Positions 8,866 to 17,447 are shown, counted from the stretch's first letter. The stretch: 64,000 nt of DNA from AP-15 sp963818695 (GCA_963818695.1 CAWFTG010000003.1:558001-622000), one strand, 5' to 3'. Program-made: numbers and translations. Notes: generated from the sequence alone by a model not told the origin.

Positions 8866-9212
8866 CGCTTTTTGCGCGTCCGGGGATAATTCTAGCGCAG
8901 GTGCTGCGTTCTGTCCAAATCAGTTGTTGGGCGATCCGCTTGAACGCTCGAGCTCTCCCGGGTCGTGGTCCGGAATCCGGTTCTCATGGCTCAACGGTGC
9001 GGGAGCGCTGCAAGCGGAAATCAGCAGTTTACCCATACCAACCTAACCACCGGCCCACTAACCGTTTACAACCGGTCTCTACGCCTTCCGCCAAGCTGCT
9101 GCCCTTCTTCGCCCATAGAGCGGTAAAGCTCTACCTCGGGAATGGCGATGCATCCCGGAGCGGAGTTCGATACCATGCCATCGAAATCACGTAAGAAGGG
9201 GCGGGCGTTTTC
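8866..9212. other. Intergenic region between divergent genes
   Basis: About 350 bases separate the exported protein (minus) from the haem-motif protein (plus). No convincing ORF or RNA was seen; it presumably holds both promoters. Confidence 0.5.
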
Positions 9213-11468
9213 ATGGGCGAGAGGAAAGGCATTCACTGGGGTTTCGTGCTCGGCCTCGGGCTGATTGCGCTCGGCTTCGCGCAAGAGCTGCGGGCTCAGC
9301 AGAACCCGGTCCCGACGGTCCAGATCGATGATGACGATATCGGAGGCGTCGTCACCAGCCGCTTCGGCCCGGAAGCCGGGGCGTGGGTCATCGCGCAGAC
9401 CACCGAGCTCGGCACACGCTTCGCCAAGATCGCAGTCACCGACGAACGCGGGCGTTACGTCGTGCCCGATCTGCCCAAAGCGCATTACCAGGTTTGGGTG
9501 CGCGGCTACGGTCTCGTCAACTCGCCGAAAGTCGTGGCCGAGCCGGGCAAGATCCTCGACCTGACCGCCGAAACCGCCCCCAGCCTTGCCGCCGCGGCGC
9601 AGTACTATCCGGCGATCTACTGGGCTTCGATGATCAAATTCCCGGACCAGAGCCGCTTCCCCGGCACCGGCGACAAAGGCAACGGCATCCCGGAAAATTT
9701 CAAGACGCCGCAGCAATGGCTCAATTTCATCAAGACCAATGGGTGTGGCAACTGCCATCAGATCGGCAATTACGCGACGCGGTACCTGTCGCCCAAACTC
9801 GGCCAATTCGAGTCCTCGCAGGATGCGTGGTCGTATCGGCTGTCGGTCGGACCGGCCGGGCACGACATGGTGAACTTTATCACGCAGCTAATGACGCCGG
9901 ACGGCGGCCACCTGAAGGCGCTCGCCGACTGGACCGACCGCATCCAGGCGGGCGAGCTGCCGAGCCGCAGCCCGCCGCGGCCGGTCGGCGTCGAGCGCAA
10001 CATCGTCGTGACGGTGCGCGACTGGCTCGACCCCAAGCATTATCTGCACGATTTGACGACGACCGACCGGCGCAATCCGACGGTCAACGCCTACGGCCCG
10101 ATTTACGGCGACACCGAGCTCAGCAGCAATGCGCAGCCGGTGCTCGACCCGGTGCACAACACCAAGACGACAATCCAGCCGCCGTTCCGCCCCGATACGC
10201 CGAGTTCAGCGCTCGCCAACCAGGTCATCAATCCGTCACCCTATTGGGGCATGGAGCAGACCTGGGACAGCAAGGTCAATGCGCACACCTCGGCGATGGA
10301 CCAGGACGGGCGCGTCTATTGGACTGCGCAAAACCGCGCGCCCAACGATATCCCCGCCTACTGCAAGAAAGGCTCGCCGCTGCGCTCCGCCCAGATCTAT
10401 CCACTCGACGTCACGCATGAGGGCTTCTTCCAGAACTCGCGCCAGGTGACGGCGTACGACCCGAAGACGCAGAAATTCACCACCATTGATACCTGCTTCG
10501 GCACGCATCACCTGAACTTCGCCGAGGACGCCGACAACACGCTGTGGCTTAGCAACAACACCGGCCTCGGCGGAGCCCCCGTGCCCGAGCTGGCCGTCGT
10601 CGGCTGGATCAACACCAAAAAGTTCTGGGAGACGGGTGATGCGGCGAAAGCGCAGGGTTGGACGCCGCTGATCGTCGATACCGTGGGCAGCGGCAAGCGC
10701 ACCGACAGCTGGAACGAGCCGGGTCAGGCGATCGACCCAAATAAGGACACGCGGGTCCCGTTCGGCATGTACGCGATCGCGTGGTCGCCGGCCGACAGCT
10801 CGATCTGGGGCTCCAGCCTGGTCCATCCCGGATACATCATCCGCGTGGCGCCGGGCTCCAATCCGCCCGAGACCGCCTTGGCCGAGATCTACAAGATCCC
10901 GCTGCCGGGCTTTGGCATCCGTGGCATGGATGTCGACCGCAATGGCGTCGCATGGCTGCCGCTCGACAGCGGCCACATCGCGAGCTTCGACCGGCGCAAG
11001 TGCCAGGGGCCGCTGAATGGGCCGGGCGCCGAGAAGGGTGAGAAATGCCCCGAGGGCTTTTCGTTCTACGCCTTGCCGGGACCAGGCTTTCAGGGCGATC
11101 CGGGCGCCGAGGAGAATCCCTATTACATGTGGGTCGACCAGCACAATGTTTTGGGGCTCGGCGCCAACGTTCCGTTCGAAACCGGCAACCAGTCGGATTC
11201 ATTGCACGCGCTGGTCGGCGGGCAAATCATCGAACTGCGCGTGCCCTACCCGATGGGCTTTTTCGCCAAGGGTCTCGAAGGCCGCATCGACGACCCGAAC
11301 GCCGGCTGGAAAGGCCGCGAATTATGGGTGACTTCCGGCAACCGGACGCCGTTCCACATAGAAGGCATTGACGCCCCAGCCCCGGGCGCACCAGGCGCTA
11401 CGCCGCAAACACTGTCGAGCCCCCTCGTCGTCGAATTCCAGCTCCGCCCGGATCCGCTTGCCCATTAG
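9213..11468 (+). CDS. Exported carboxypeptidase-regulatory-like/beta-propeller protein with one CxxCH haem motif
   Basis: The 751-residue protein has a signal peptide (WGFVLGLGLIALGFA...LRAQ), then a carboxypeptidase regulatory-like fold at about 40-110 (DERGRYVVPDLPKAHYQVWV). A single c-type haem motif CGNCH follows at residues 178-182. The C-terminal 450 residues carry repeated propeller-like segments (GMYAIAWSPADSSIWGSS, IRGMDVDRNGVAWLPL) as in virginiamycin B lyase-like domains. It should be periplasmic and may bind one haem c; the reaction is unknown. Proteins of this layout are annotated as carboxypeptidase regulatory-like domain proteins in many alphaproteobacteria. It stands alone on the plus strand. 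Confidence 0.85.
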   Translation: MGERKGIHWGFVLGLGLIALGFAQELRAQQNPVPTVQIDDDDIGGVVTSRFGPEAGAWVIAQTTELGTRFAKIAVTDERGRYVVPDLPKAHYQVWVRGYGLVNSPKVVAEPGKILDLTAETAPSLAAAAQYYPAIYWASMIKFPDQSRFPGTGDKGNGIPENFKTPQQWLNFIKTNGCGNCHQIGNYATRYLSPKLGQFESSQDAWSYRLSVGPAGHDMVNFITQLMTPDGGHLKALADWTDRIQAGELPSRSPPRPVGVERNIVVTVRDWLDPKHYLHDLTTTDRRNPTVNAYGPIYGDTELSSNAQPVLDPVHNTKTTIQPPFRPDTPSSALANQVINPSPYWGMEQTWDSKVNAHTSAMDQDGRVYWTAQNRAPNDIPAYCKKGSPLRSAQIYPLDVTHEGFFQNSRQVTAYDPKTQKFTTIDTCFGTHHLNFAEDADNTLWLSNNTGLGGAPVPELAVVGWINTKKFWETGDAAKAQGWTPLIVDTVGSGKRTDSWNEPGQAIDPNKDTRVPFGMYAIAWSPADSSIWGSSLVHPGYIIRVAPGSNPPETALAEIYKIPLPGFGIRGMDVDRNGVAWLPLDSGHIASFDRRKCQGPLNGPGAEKGEKCPEGFSFYALPGPGFQGDPGAEENPYYMWVDQHNVLGLGANVPFETGNQSDSLHALVGGQIIELRVPYPMGFFAKGLEGRIDDPNAGWKGRELWVTSGNRTPFHIEGIDAPAPGAPGATPQTLSSPLVVEFQLRPDPLAH

Positions 11469-11490
11469 AGCCGGAGACGCGGGTCCTTCG

Positions 11491-11580
11491 TCGGATGGGT
11501 TGAGCCCCGAGCGAAACCCAGCGCCTCCGGACCGGGACTTGCCGTGTGATGGGTATCGCTTTCGCTCCACCCATCCTACG
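11491..11580. repeat. Intergenic repeat with GGATGGGTTGAGC/CGAAACCCA halves
   Basis: GGATGGGTTGAGCCCCGAGCGAAACCCA is followed about 35 bases on by GATGGGTATCGCTTTCGCTCCACCCATCCTAC. Each half is imperfectly self-complementary. A short copy of the same element is at 50416-50450. This is a well-known class of dispersed repeat next to genes in proteobacteria. Confidence 0.6.
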
Positions 11581-11624
11581 GTGCTACGTTCCGGAAGCTG
11601 TTCCTTCTGTTTGCGGGGCTTGTC

Positions 11625-12073
11625 ATGATTATCGCCGCGGGTGCGCAGACGCTGCCGGCCGACCCCGCATTGATCGACGATCTCGTCGCCGCCAATCGCA
11701 TCCTCTACGATCAGGGTGTGGTCGACGGCTTCGGCCATGTCAGTGCGCGCCATGACAAGAACGGGGGCCCGGCCTGGTGACCGCGGCAGACATCATGGAG
11801 TTCGACCGCGACGGCAATGCGATCGACCCCAAGCCTCCAGCCCTCTATCTCGAACGCTTCATCGATAGCGAGATCTATAAGGCCCGCCCCGAGGTCAAGG
11901 CGGTGGTGCACAGCCATTCGCCCGCTGTCATCCCGTTCGGCGTGACCGATGTGAAGCTCCGTGGGATTTTTCATCTGAGCTCGTTTCTTGCGGCCGGCGC
12001 GCCGGTATTCGAGATCCGGGAGGCGGGCGGGCCCGCCACCGACATGCTGATCCGCACGCCCGAACTCGGCTAG
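11625..12073 (+). pseudogene. Class II aldolase/adducin family protein, decayed
   Basis: Two frames together spell the N-terminal half of a class II aldolase: ALIDDLVAANRILYDQGVVD and GFGHVSARHDKN in one frame (stop at 11778-11780), then VTAADIMEFDRDGNAID, ARPEVKAVVHSHSPAVIPFG and PVFEIREAGG in the next. The family's usual segment between HxKN and VTAADIM, containing a conserved Ser-Arg, is missing, and the protein stops at MLIRTPELG where about 100 more residues are normal. The metal-binding HSH is present, but the later His is lost. Deletion, frameshift and truncation together make a pseudogene more likely than a read error. Confidence 0.8.
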
Positions 12074-12441
12074 GCCGCCGAGTACGGCCATCAGCGCGAT
12101 TTCGGTGCGGAAGGCGTCGGCAGTCATCGACCGGAACGCCTTCACGGCGGCGCTGAGGCGGGAAAATTCCTGCCCGCGGAACTCGTCGGCGGCAGAGGAG
12201 AAATTCATGGCTGCGGTTTTTTCCGCCCGGCCGGCCGGTGCCTCGATCCTCGCGCTTCGGTTTCCGACCGCCCAGACTGGCACAATAGCGGGCGTTGTTG
12301 CGCTGTGCCGCTGATGGGGGAGGGGGCTTGTCGCTGGGGTGGTCGCCGGGGTGGTTTGTCAGTCATTATAAAATAGGTGTGCCACTGGCCGGGTGCGGTG
12401 TCAAAACCGGCCGAGTGAAGCAACGCAATCAATTTACATGC
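12074..12441. other. Region without a convincing gene
   Basis: The minus strand has open stretches (MTDKPPRRPPQRQAPSP; MNFSSAADEFRGQEFSRL) in two different frames that could be remnants of one small gene. No family was recognised. Confidence 0.35.
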
Positions 12442-12471
12442 TTGACAAGTGTAATGCGATACGTCACACTT
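12442..12471 (+). promoter_or_regulatory. higBA promoter and palindromic operator
   Basis: TTGACA (12442-12447) is a good -35 box 32 bases before the higB start. It overlaps a 25-bp imperfect palindrome with perfect 6-bp arms AAGTGT (12447-12452) and ACACTT (12466-12471). HigA-type antitoxins repress their own promoters through such palindromes, so this is the likely autoregulatory site. Confidence 0.6.
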
Positions 12472-12478
12472 CCCACCT

Positions 12479-12757
12479 ATGATCCTGCGCTTTCGCCACA
12501 GGGGGCTGGAGCGGCTGTATTCACGGGGCGACACAAGCGGCGTTTCCGCCCAGCACGTGAAGCGGCTGCGCGCGGTGCTGGCGGCTTTGGAGACGGCTTC
12601 GGTGCCGTCCGACATGGCGCTGCCCGGTGCCCGGTTGCATCCCTTGCGTGGTGATCGCGCGGGCCAATGGTCGGTGTCGATCTCCGGCAACTGGCGCGTG
12701 ATCTTCGAATTCGAGGGTCAGCACGTCACCAATGTCGATCTGGTCGATTACCACTGA
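12479..12757 (+). CDS. higB: HigB/RelE-family toxin (mRNA interferase)
   Basis: The 92-residue basic protein starts MILRFRHRGLERLYSRGD and contains the HigB core: HVKRLRAVLAALETA, LPGARLHPLRGD, and the C-terminal strands WSVSISGNWRVIFEFEG ending in DLVDYH. HigB toxins cut ribosome-bound mRNA. It is the first gene of the pair, with the antitoxin 23 bases downstream, the toxin-first order typical of higBA. The antitoxin has its own strong ribosome-binding site. Confidence 0.93.
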   Translation: MILRFRHRGLERLYSRGDTSGVSAQHVKRLRAVLAALETASVPSDMALPGARLHPLRGDRAGQWSVSISGNWRVIFEFEGQHVTNVDLVDYH

Positions 12758-12780
12758 ACCGGAAGGAGGTGAGAGAACCA

Positions 12781-13080
12781 ATGGCGCGCATGCACAACCC
12801 CCCGCATCCGGGCGAGGTCATCAAGGAGCTGTGCCTCGATCCCTTGAAGCTGACCGTCACGGCCGCGGCTGAGGGCCTTGGCGTCTCGCGGCGCACGCTG
12901 TCGATGCTGCTCAATGGTCATGCGGGAATTTCCCCCGACATGGCAATCCGGCTGTCAAAGGCGTTCGGGCGCTCGCCGGAAAGCTGGCTGCAACTGCAAC
13001 TGCAATACGATCTGTGGCAAGCCGAGCAACGATCCGGCACGATCAAGGTGAAACACTTTCCGACACCGGCTCCATGCTGA
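12781..13080 (+). CDS. higA: HigA-family antitoxin (XRE helix-turn-helix)
   Basis: The 99-residue protein begins MARMHNPPHPGEVIKELCLD, the typical HigA N-terminus, with a helix-turn-helix at about 30-55 (TAAAEGLGVSRRTLSMLLNG) and SPESWLQLQLQYDLWQ near the end. It neutralises HigB and represses the operon. The ATG at 12781 follows GGAAGGAGGTGAG, an excellent ribosome-binding site, so this start is preferred over in-frame upstream codons inside higB. Confidence 0.94.
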   Translation: MARMHNPPHPGEVIKELCLDPLKLTVTAAAEGLGVSRRTLSMLLNGHAGISPDMAIRLSKAFGRSPESWLQLQLQYDLWQAEQRSGTIKVKHFPTPAPC

Positions 13081-14114
13081 CCCTGCTTTGCACCCGGCGA
13101 CAATTTCGATTTTTGTCGCAGAAGCGCGATTATGGAAAATTGACGCCGTTTCAGACTGACGGGGCGGCGGTGTGTTTCGGGTGCTATCCGTGCTCTTGCA
13201 TTTCGGCATCGAGCGCCTACATTAGCAGTAACGGCCCGTTTGGCCTCCGAGCTAAAGGCAGTCCAACAGACGTTCCGAACCCTAGGGTTCCAAAGTCTTA
13301 CCCGGCTGCCTCCCCCTTTACGATGGGCCGCTCTTTTGGGCGGCCCTAAATATTTTCGCTTATTCTCCACAAAATTCAAGTAACGGCCAAACACGCGGTA
13401 ATTCAAATCCTGCCAAGATCGCCGCGTTAGTTTATTCGGCCAAGATGGTCTTTCGCGCGTCACAAAATGCGCCGGGTCTAATGTATCGATCAGCGCATGC
13501 ACGACCGCACCATACTGCAAAAGCTTTTGGCGCTCGGTCGTGTGCCGCATGCGAGAAAGGAATGTTGCTAAGGGGCTGAGCCATTTTCGGGTATCGCCGT
13601 CCTCGTCGAACGCCGATACAAAATCTACGAAAGTGATGGTCTTGCCGTCCTTGATAAACACTTCGCCCACGGCGCGCTGTAAAATCCGGTCAACGATGCG
13701 GACGCGGCGGGATTCCAGACAATCGAAAAACTGTTGAAGGCGAGCGCCGCGAATATCCCTACCCATGGCGACGGTCATGCCCTGCTGGTGAATAATTTCG
13801 ATCTGTGCCCAAAAACCGCCGAACAGAAATAACAGGCTGGCAAATTGATGGCTTTCACTTAGCTTGGTGTAATCGACATCGTGTAATTCCAGAAAATCGC
13901 TCTCGGCTAATGACCGGAGCTTGCCATTGAGTTCGTCTGCCGATTTCAACAGCGGGTCTAAATGCTCATCGACAAATTTGGTGGCAGTCTGCCGCTCGGT
14001 TCTACGCCGCTGAAATTCCTGATAGCCGATATCGAGAATTTTGAGCGTGAAACCGCCGACAAAACCTCCCCCTAGGGCGGCACTTATAATCTGAAGCCAG
14101 CCCGTGTCTGCCAT
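12918..14114 (-). CDS. Unknown N-terminally membrane-anchored protein; 3' boundary doubtful
   Basis: The protein starts MADTGWLQIISAALGGGFVGG, one membrane segment, followed by a charged helical region (QEFQRRRTERQTATKFVDEH), a second hydrophobic patch (FASLLFLFGGFWAQIEII) and a mixed domain to about residue 255 (RYLNFVENKRKYLG). The rest of the 398-residue frame has no plausible protein character and lies antisense to higA. A hairpin at 13325-13346 sits just beyond residue 255, and another frame has a TAG right before it, so the natural end is probably near 13350 with a single-base shift. Family not recognised. Confidence 0.5.
   Translation of the reverse strand: MADTGWLQIISAALGGGFVGGFTLKILDIGYQEFQRRRTERQTATKFVDEHLDPLLKSADELNGKLRSLAESDFLELHDVDYTKLSESHQFASLLFLFGGFWAQIEIIHQQGMTVAMGRDIRGARLQQFFDCLESRRVRIVDRILQRAVGEVFIKDGKTITFVDFVSAFDEDGDTRKWLSPLATFLSRMRHTTERQKLLQYGAVVHALIDTLDPAHFVTRERPSWPNKLTRRSWQDLNYRVFGRYLNFVENKRKYLGPPKRAAHRKGGGSRVRLWNPRVRNVCWTAFSSEAKRAVTANVGARCRNARARIAPETHRRPVSLKRRQFSIIALLRQKSKLSPGAKQGQHGAGVGKCFTLIVPDRCSACHRSYCSCSCSQLSGERPNAFDSRIAMSGEIPA
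13325..13346 (+). terminator. Candidate terminator hairpin
   Basis: GGGCCGC and GCGGCCC form a perfect 7-bp stem around an 8-base loop, followed on the plus strand by TAAATATTTT. It could end higBA transcription (245 bases downstream) or, on the other strand, the membrane-protein gene. Confidence 0.5.
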
Positions 14115-14481
14115 TGGTTCAGCTATCCCCCTCCTGTCTCATTAGCATTAGCATGCGCGCATGCACCTTCGAAAATTGTGCGGGGGCTGGCTTGACCGTT
14201 CCGACCTATTATCCCGTCAAGCGGCAATTGGAGGCGGTTGCCCGCAAGACCTAAGCTACGGGCGCAAGGTGCGAAACCGCAAAGTCGGTGTTCTGGAAAA
14301 TCCGCGCGGCATTGTCATCCTTTGTTAACTGCGCGGCCATACCTTGTAGTCGCGCCGCAGCCCTCCGGCCCGAACGACGGTTTGGATAACTGGGGGACAA
14401 CTGCGGCGCTTTGCGATTCCGATCCGGAAAATCAGCCCGTCACAACTGGCGATAAGCCGAGGGCCGCGCATGCGATGAGCG
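14115..14481. other. Intergenic region with a 14-bp palindrome
   Basis: GCATGCGCGCATGC (14151-14164) is a perfect palindrome close to the start of the divergent membrane-protein gene. Nothing else was recognised in this stretch. Confidence 0.4.
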
Positions 14482-14934
14482 ATGATCGAGATTAATAACG
14501 ATCCTCCCTTTACGCTGTATGATGCCGGATGGCATTGCAGACGATGTAACCAATTTGTTCCCGACGAGCGGGCTTATACTGTCGATGGAACGCGGGGGGT
14601 TCTCCGCGCGACCGATCTCGTGGACAACGCTTCGATTGTGGGGCGAATATCGACCTGTCGCCTGATCATCATTGTAGTAGCCGCCGCTCTGGTCGGTGCC
14701 CTTTCAATTGGCAGCGTCGACCGGATGCCTCGGCTCTACCTTGCCACGCCGTTTGACGATGCCGTCATGGATGTCATTCGTGGGTTGATCTGTGTATTCG
14801 CGTATGGGGTGGGCGCAGGTTTGGTTGGCGCATTTATCGATAAGACCTTGACCGGTGCCATACAGGATCGAGCGATAAAAAAGCGGCTGCGGGGGAGAGT
14901 GGCAGTGCTGAAGGAACAGGATGGGAAAAGCTAG
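14482..14934 (+). CDS. Unknown small membrane protein with N-terminal CxxC
   Basis: The 150-residue product starts MIEINNDPPFTLYDAGWHC. The pair WHCRRCNQ near residue 20 could be half of a zinc ribbon. Two membrane segments follow, at about 60-78 (LIIIVVAAALVGALSIG) and 100-125 (GLICVFAYGVGAGLVGAFI), then a basic C-terminus (IKKRLRGRVAVLKEQ). The family was not recognised. It sits between accessory genes and may belong to the same acquired patch. Confidence 0.55.
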   Translation: MIEINNDPPFTLYDAGWHCRRCNQFVPDERAYTVDGTRGVLRATDLVDNASIVGRISTCRLIIIVVAAALVGALSIGSVDRMPRLYLATPFDDAVMDVIRGLICVFAYGVGAGLVGAFIDKTLTGAIQDRAIKKRLRGRVAVLKEQDGKS

Positions 14935-14994
14935 ATGTTGTATCTCCGTCGCCGCCTCGCCTTTCTCCTCGAAAGCCGCATAAGCCCCAATACG

Positions 14995-15545
14995 TTAAAT
15001 TCCAATGAGGCGCGAAATCGTGCTGTTGTGGACGTTGTAGCTGCGCGCAATCTCGCGGAGCGTTTCGTTGCCGGCGGCGACGCGCTGCCGAGCCTCGTTC
15101 TGCTGGTGCGGGGTGAGCTTGGGCTTGCGGCCGAGCTTGACGCCGTTGGCGACGGCGCGGGCGCGTCCTTCGCCGGTGCGTGCGCGGATTAGATCGCGCT
15201 CGAACTCAGCCAGGCCGCCGAGCACGGCCAGCATAAGGCGGCCGTGCGCGTCGTGGTGTCGGCCCATGTGTCGCCGAGCGAGCGGAAACCGGCTTTCTTG
15301 TCCGTGATCGCCGCGAGGGTGTTCAAAAGATCGCGGGTCGAGCGAGCCAGCCGGTCAAGCCGGGTGACTGTCACCACGTCGCCGGCGTCGACGACGGCAA
15401 GCAAGCGGCGGAGCTGCGCGCGTTCGGTCTTCGCGCCGCTGGCCACTTCGCGGAACACCTTCTTGCATCCGGTCTTGGTGAGCTGGCGGACTTGCGCCTC
15501 AATGCTCTGGCCGTCGGTCGAGACGCGGGCGTAGCCGTATTTCAT
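14995..15545 (-). pseudogene. Serine recombinase (resolvase/invertase family), frameshifted
   Basis: The start MKYGYARVSTDGQSIEAQ has the catalytic Ser9 context of serine resolvases, followed by GDVVTVTRLDRLARS. At about 15250 the frame shifts by one base. The rest continues in the next frame as HGRLMLAVLGGLAEFERDLI, RARTGEGRARAVANG and a C-terminal helix-turn-helix (TLREIARSYNVHNSTISRL). Restoring one base rebuilds a complete protein of about 183 residues. It was probably part of a Tn3-like or invertible element; no terminal repeats were identified. Confidence 0.9.
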
Positions 15546-15603
15546 CGTTCAATGTGTCCGGCGTTCGCGCTTGACGACGTAGAGTGCCTTGCGCCCCGTA
15601 TAT

Positions 15604-15783
15604 TCAAAATGGCCGAACCTCGTCGTCGGTGCCGAGCGTATCGACGTGCATTTCGAGATGAAGGCCGGTTCGGTCGCACAGGCCCTCGGCGTCGAGGATG
15701 CGGCGCACGGCGGCGGTCATCGTCTCAAAGCGTGCAACGAGGCCCCACTCTTTCGCTTCGTTCGTCATGTGCAACTGCCACAT
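15604..15783 (-). CDS. Small unknown protein upstream of the resolvase, possibly frameshifted
   Basis: A 59-residue product starts MWQLHMTNEAKEWGLVARF and ends TLGTDDEVRPF. In the next frame the sequence goes on plausibly (HFEYTGRKALYVVKRERRTH) to a stop just before the resolvase ATG, so a one-base shift near 15610 may have cut it short. The protein is acidic and helical, with no known function. Position and direction suggest co-transcription with the resolvase. Confidence 0.5.
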   Translation of the reverse strand: MWQLHMTNEAKEWGLVARFETMTAAVRRILDAEGLCDRTGLHLEMHVDTLGTDDEVRPF

Positions 15784-15929
15784 TCTCCCCCCTTGCCCTC
15801 AGGGACATTATGCAGCAGATTTCGGCAGCAAAAAAGCGCAATGTTTTCAGTGTGGTAATTTTGCTGCGTTTTCTTGAATTGTGCACACAGCCAGTTGGGG
15901 AACATTGCCTGCAATTTATACGCATTCAT

Positions 15930-16436
15930 CTATCCCTTTGACGGAGGGGTCTCGGCTTCGTAGTAGATCACATGGAAGTTTTCTTGATCTGATGGCGGCG
16001 TGAAATATCGGGTGACCTCATCGAACCGGTGTTCGCTGACAAAGCCGAAATAAACTCCTTCCGGCTTCGTCTCATTGCGCAAGCGCAGTCGCGCTTTGCA
16101 CGATTCATCGGACGCGACGATATAATGCAACACATGGTCGGCATTGGCGCTTTCGAATATCGATCGAACCCAGGCACGGTCGTTCGGCGTGTTACCGGCG
16201 AAATCGAACACGATCGGCACACCCAACTGAAGCAGCCGGACAGCAAGGGGAGCTAAGGCGGCTTTCAGCCGCTTTGAATGACGCACATGGTCGGCCAGAG
16301 TGTTGATCTCCGCATCAAGACGCGTCAGCCATTCGTCCTCGCCGAACAGGACCGCTGCGTGACGCGCCGCCAGTTCGCGCGCCAACGTCGTCTTGCCCGA
16401 CGCGGCTTTACCGCAAATGAAGTGCAACGTAGCCAT
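15930..16436 (-). CDS. P-loop kinase of the AAA_33/zeta-toxin-like group
   Basis: The 168-residue protein starts MATLHFICGKAASGKTTLAR, with Walker A GKAASGKT at 9-16. Downstream it has FGEDEWL, a likely catalytic Asp region, VPIVFDFAGNTPNDRAW as the second strand, and KARLRLRNETKPEG resembling the lid segment of small-molecule kinases. Proteins of this type phosphorylate small molecules or nucleotides and are often annotated as AAA family ATPases. There is no antitoxin-like partner beside it, so a zeta-toxin role is not supported. Confidence 0.85.
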   Translation of the reverse strand: MATLHFICGKAASGKTTLARELAARHAAVLFGEDEWLTRLDAEINTLADHVRHSKRLKAALAPLAVRLLQLGVPIVFDFAGNTPNDRAWVRSIFESANADHVLHYIVASDESCKARLRLRNETKPEGVYFGFVSEHRFDEVTRYFTPPSDQENFHVIYYEAETPPSKG

Positions 16437-16530
16437 CAGCCGAACCTACCATCCGCCGATCCGTTGAAAGAGTCCGCGCTCTGACGCGCAGGTGTCCTAG
16501 TGCTCAAATTCAAACACAAGCACCAAAACC

Positions 16531-16563
16531 GTCATGGCCGGGCTTGACCCGGCCATCCACCCG
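16531..16563. repeat. Palindromic intergenic repeat (copy D)
   Basis: ATGGCCGGG (16534-16542) and CCCGGCCAT (16548-16556) form a perfect 9-bp stem with a 5-base loop, then CCACCCGTCGCGGG. It resembles the GTCATGGCCGGGCTTG dispersed element of alphaproteobacteria. The rest of 16437-16763 shows no gene. Confidence 0.6.
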
Positions 16564-16763
16564 TCGCGGGCAGGCTGATGCGTTTCCACGACTGACATGA
16601 CACTGAACCATCTAAATGCGTCAGAGGACTAGCTTCGCGCCGGAGCGGGACCGAATTGATTGTTGTTTAGAGTGCTATATCATCAAATTGCCAAATTGCT
16701 ATCGTACTCTGTCGCGAGATGGCGGCCCGCGACGGGCCGCTTTTGATGCAAAGGAGAGTAAGC

Positions 16764-17249
16764 ATGGCTGTAAATTCGCTGCAGAAACAGCCAGCAAGGG
16801 GGCCGGGACGGCCGTTCGAGAAGGGCCGGTCGGGCAATCCGGCGGGCCGCCCTCGCGGCGCGCGCAACAAGGCAACGCTCGCCGCCGAAGCGCTCTTCGA
16901 CAGCGAGGCCGAGGCACTGAGCCGGAAGGCCGTCGAGCTCGCTCTCGGCGGCAGCGAGGGAGCATTGCGGCTCTGTCTCGACCGCATCATCGCGCCGCGC
17001 CGGGAACGGCCGATCCAGCTCGCCGTGCCGCCGATCCGCAGCGCTTCCGATATCGCAGCGGCGATGGGGGCGATCGTCAGGGCGGCAGCGCAAGGCACGA
17101 TCACGCCCGACGACGCGTTCAAGCTGAGCCACATGGTCGACACCTTCGTCCGGGCGATCGATACCAGCGACTTCGACAAGCGGCTGCAGATATTGGAGAA
17201 TGCCGGTGCCGAACAGTCCGCAAACGCGGTCGGTTGGATCAGCCGCTGA
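16764..17249 (+). CDS. DUF5681-type protein
   Basis: The 161-residue protein has the DUF5681 hallmark near its N-terminus, GRPFEKGRSGNPAGRPRGAR, followed by NKATLAAEALFDSEAEAL and a helical rest. The family is found next to phage terminase genes and alone in alphaproteobacterial chromosomes; its role is unknown and DNA binding is only a guess. AAGGAGAG precedes the ATG at 16764, which is preferred to the upstream in-frame start. No other phage gene is adjacent. Confidence 0.8.
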   Translation: MAVNSLQKQPARGPGRPFEKGRSGNPAGRPRGARNKATLAAEALFDSEAEALSRKAVELALGGSEGALRLCLDRIIAPRRERPIQLAVPPIRSASDIAAAMGAIVRAAAQGTITPDDAFKLSHMVDTFVRAIDTSDFDKRLQILENAGAEQSANAVGWISR

Positions 17250-17320
17250 GTGAAACCTCGTGCACCAGATTCATTTCAGTGATGCGGCCAGTTGATGCGG
17301 CTCGACGTCCCCCTCCGCGC

Positions 17321-17381
17321 TTTCCCGGCGAAGGCCGGGATCCATTATTGCCGGGGGCACCGGCTTTCGCCGGTGTAGCGG
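17321..17381. repeat. Composite palindromic intergenic repeat (copy B)
   Basis: CCCGGCGAAGGCCGGGATCC is followed by CACCGGCTTTCGCCGGTG. It has the same two-part structure and near-identical bases as copy A at 451-516. Confidence 0.7.
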
Positions 17382-17447
17382 ATTTGATATGAGCGATGTC
17401 ATTGCCTGGATCAATCGTGTGGACGACTCGGAGCACGAGGGGTGAAC

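Noticed and set aside
10236..11144. 302-codon minus-strand ORF
   Set aside because: A shadow of the well-supported haem-motif protein on the other strand.
15930..16436. Zeta toxin of an epsilon-zeta system
   Set aside because: It has a P-loop kinase fold but no epsilon-like antitoxin next to it.
16764..17249. Prophage start
   Set aside because: DUF5681 proteins occur near terminases, but no phage structural, terminase or integrase gene is nearby.
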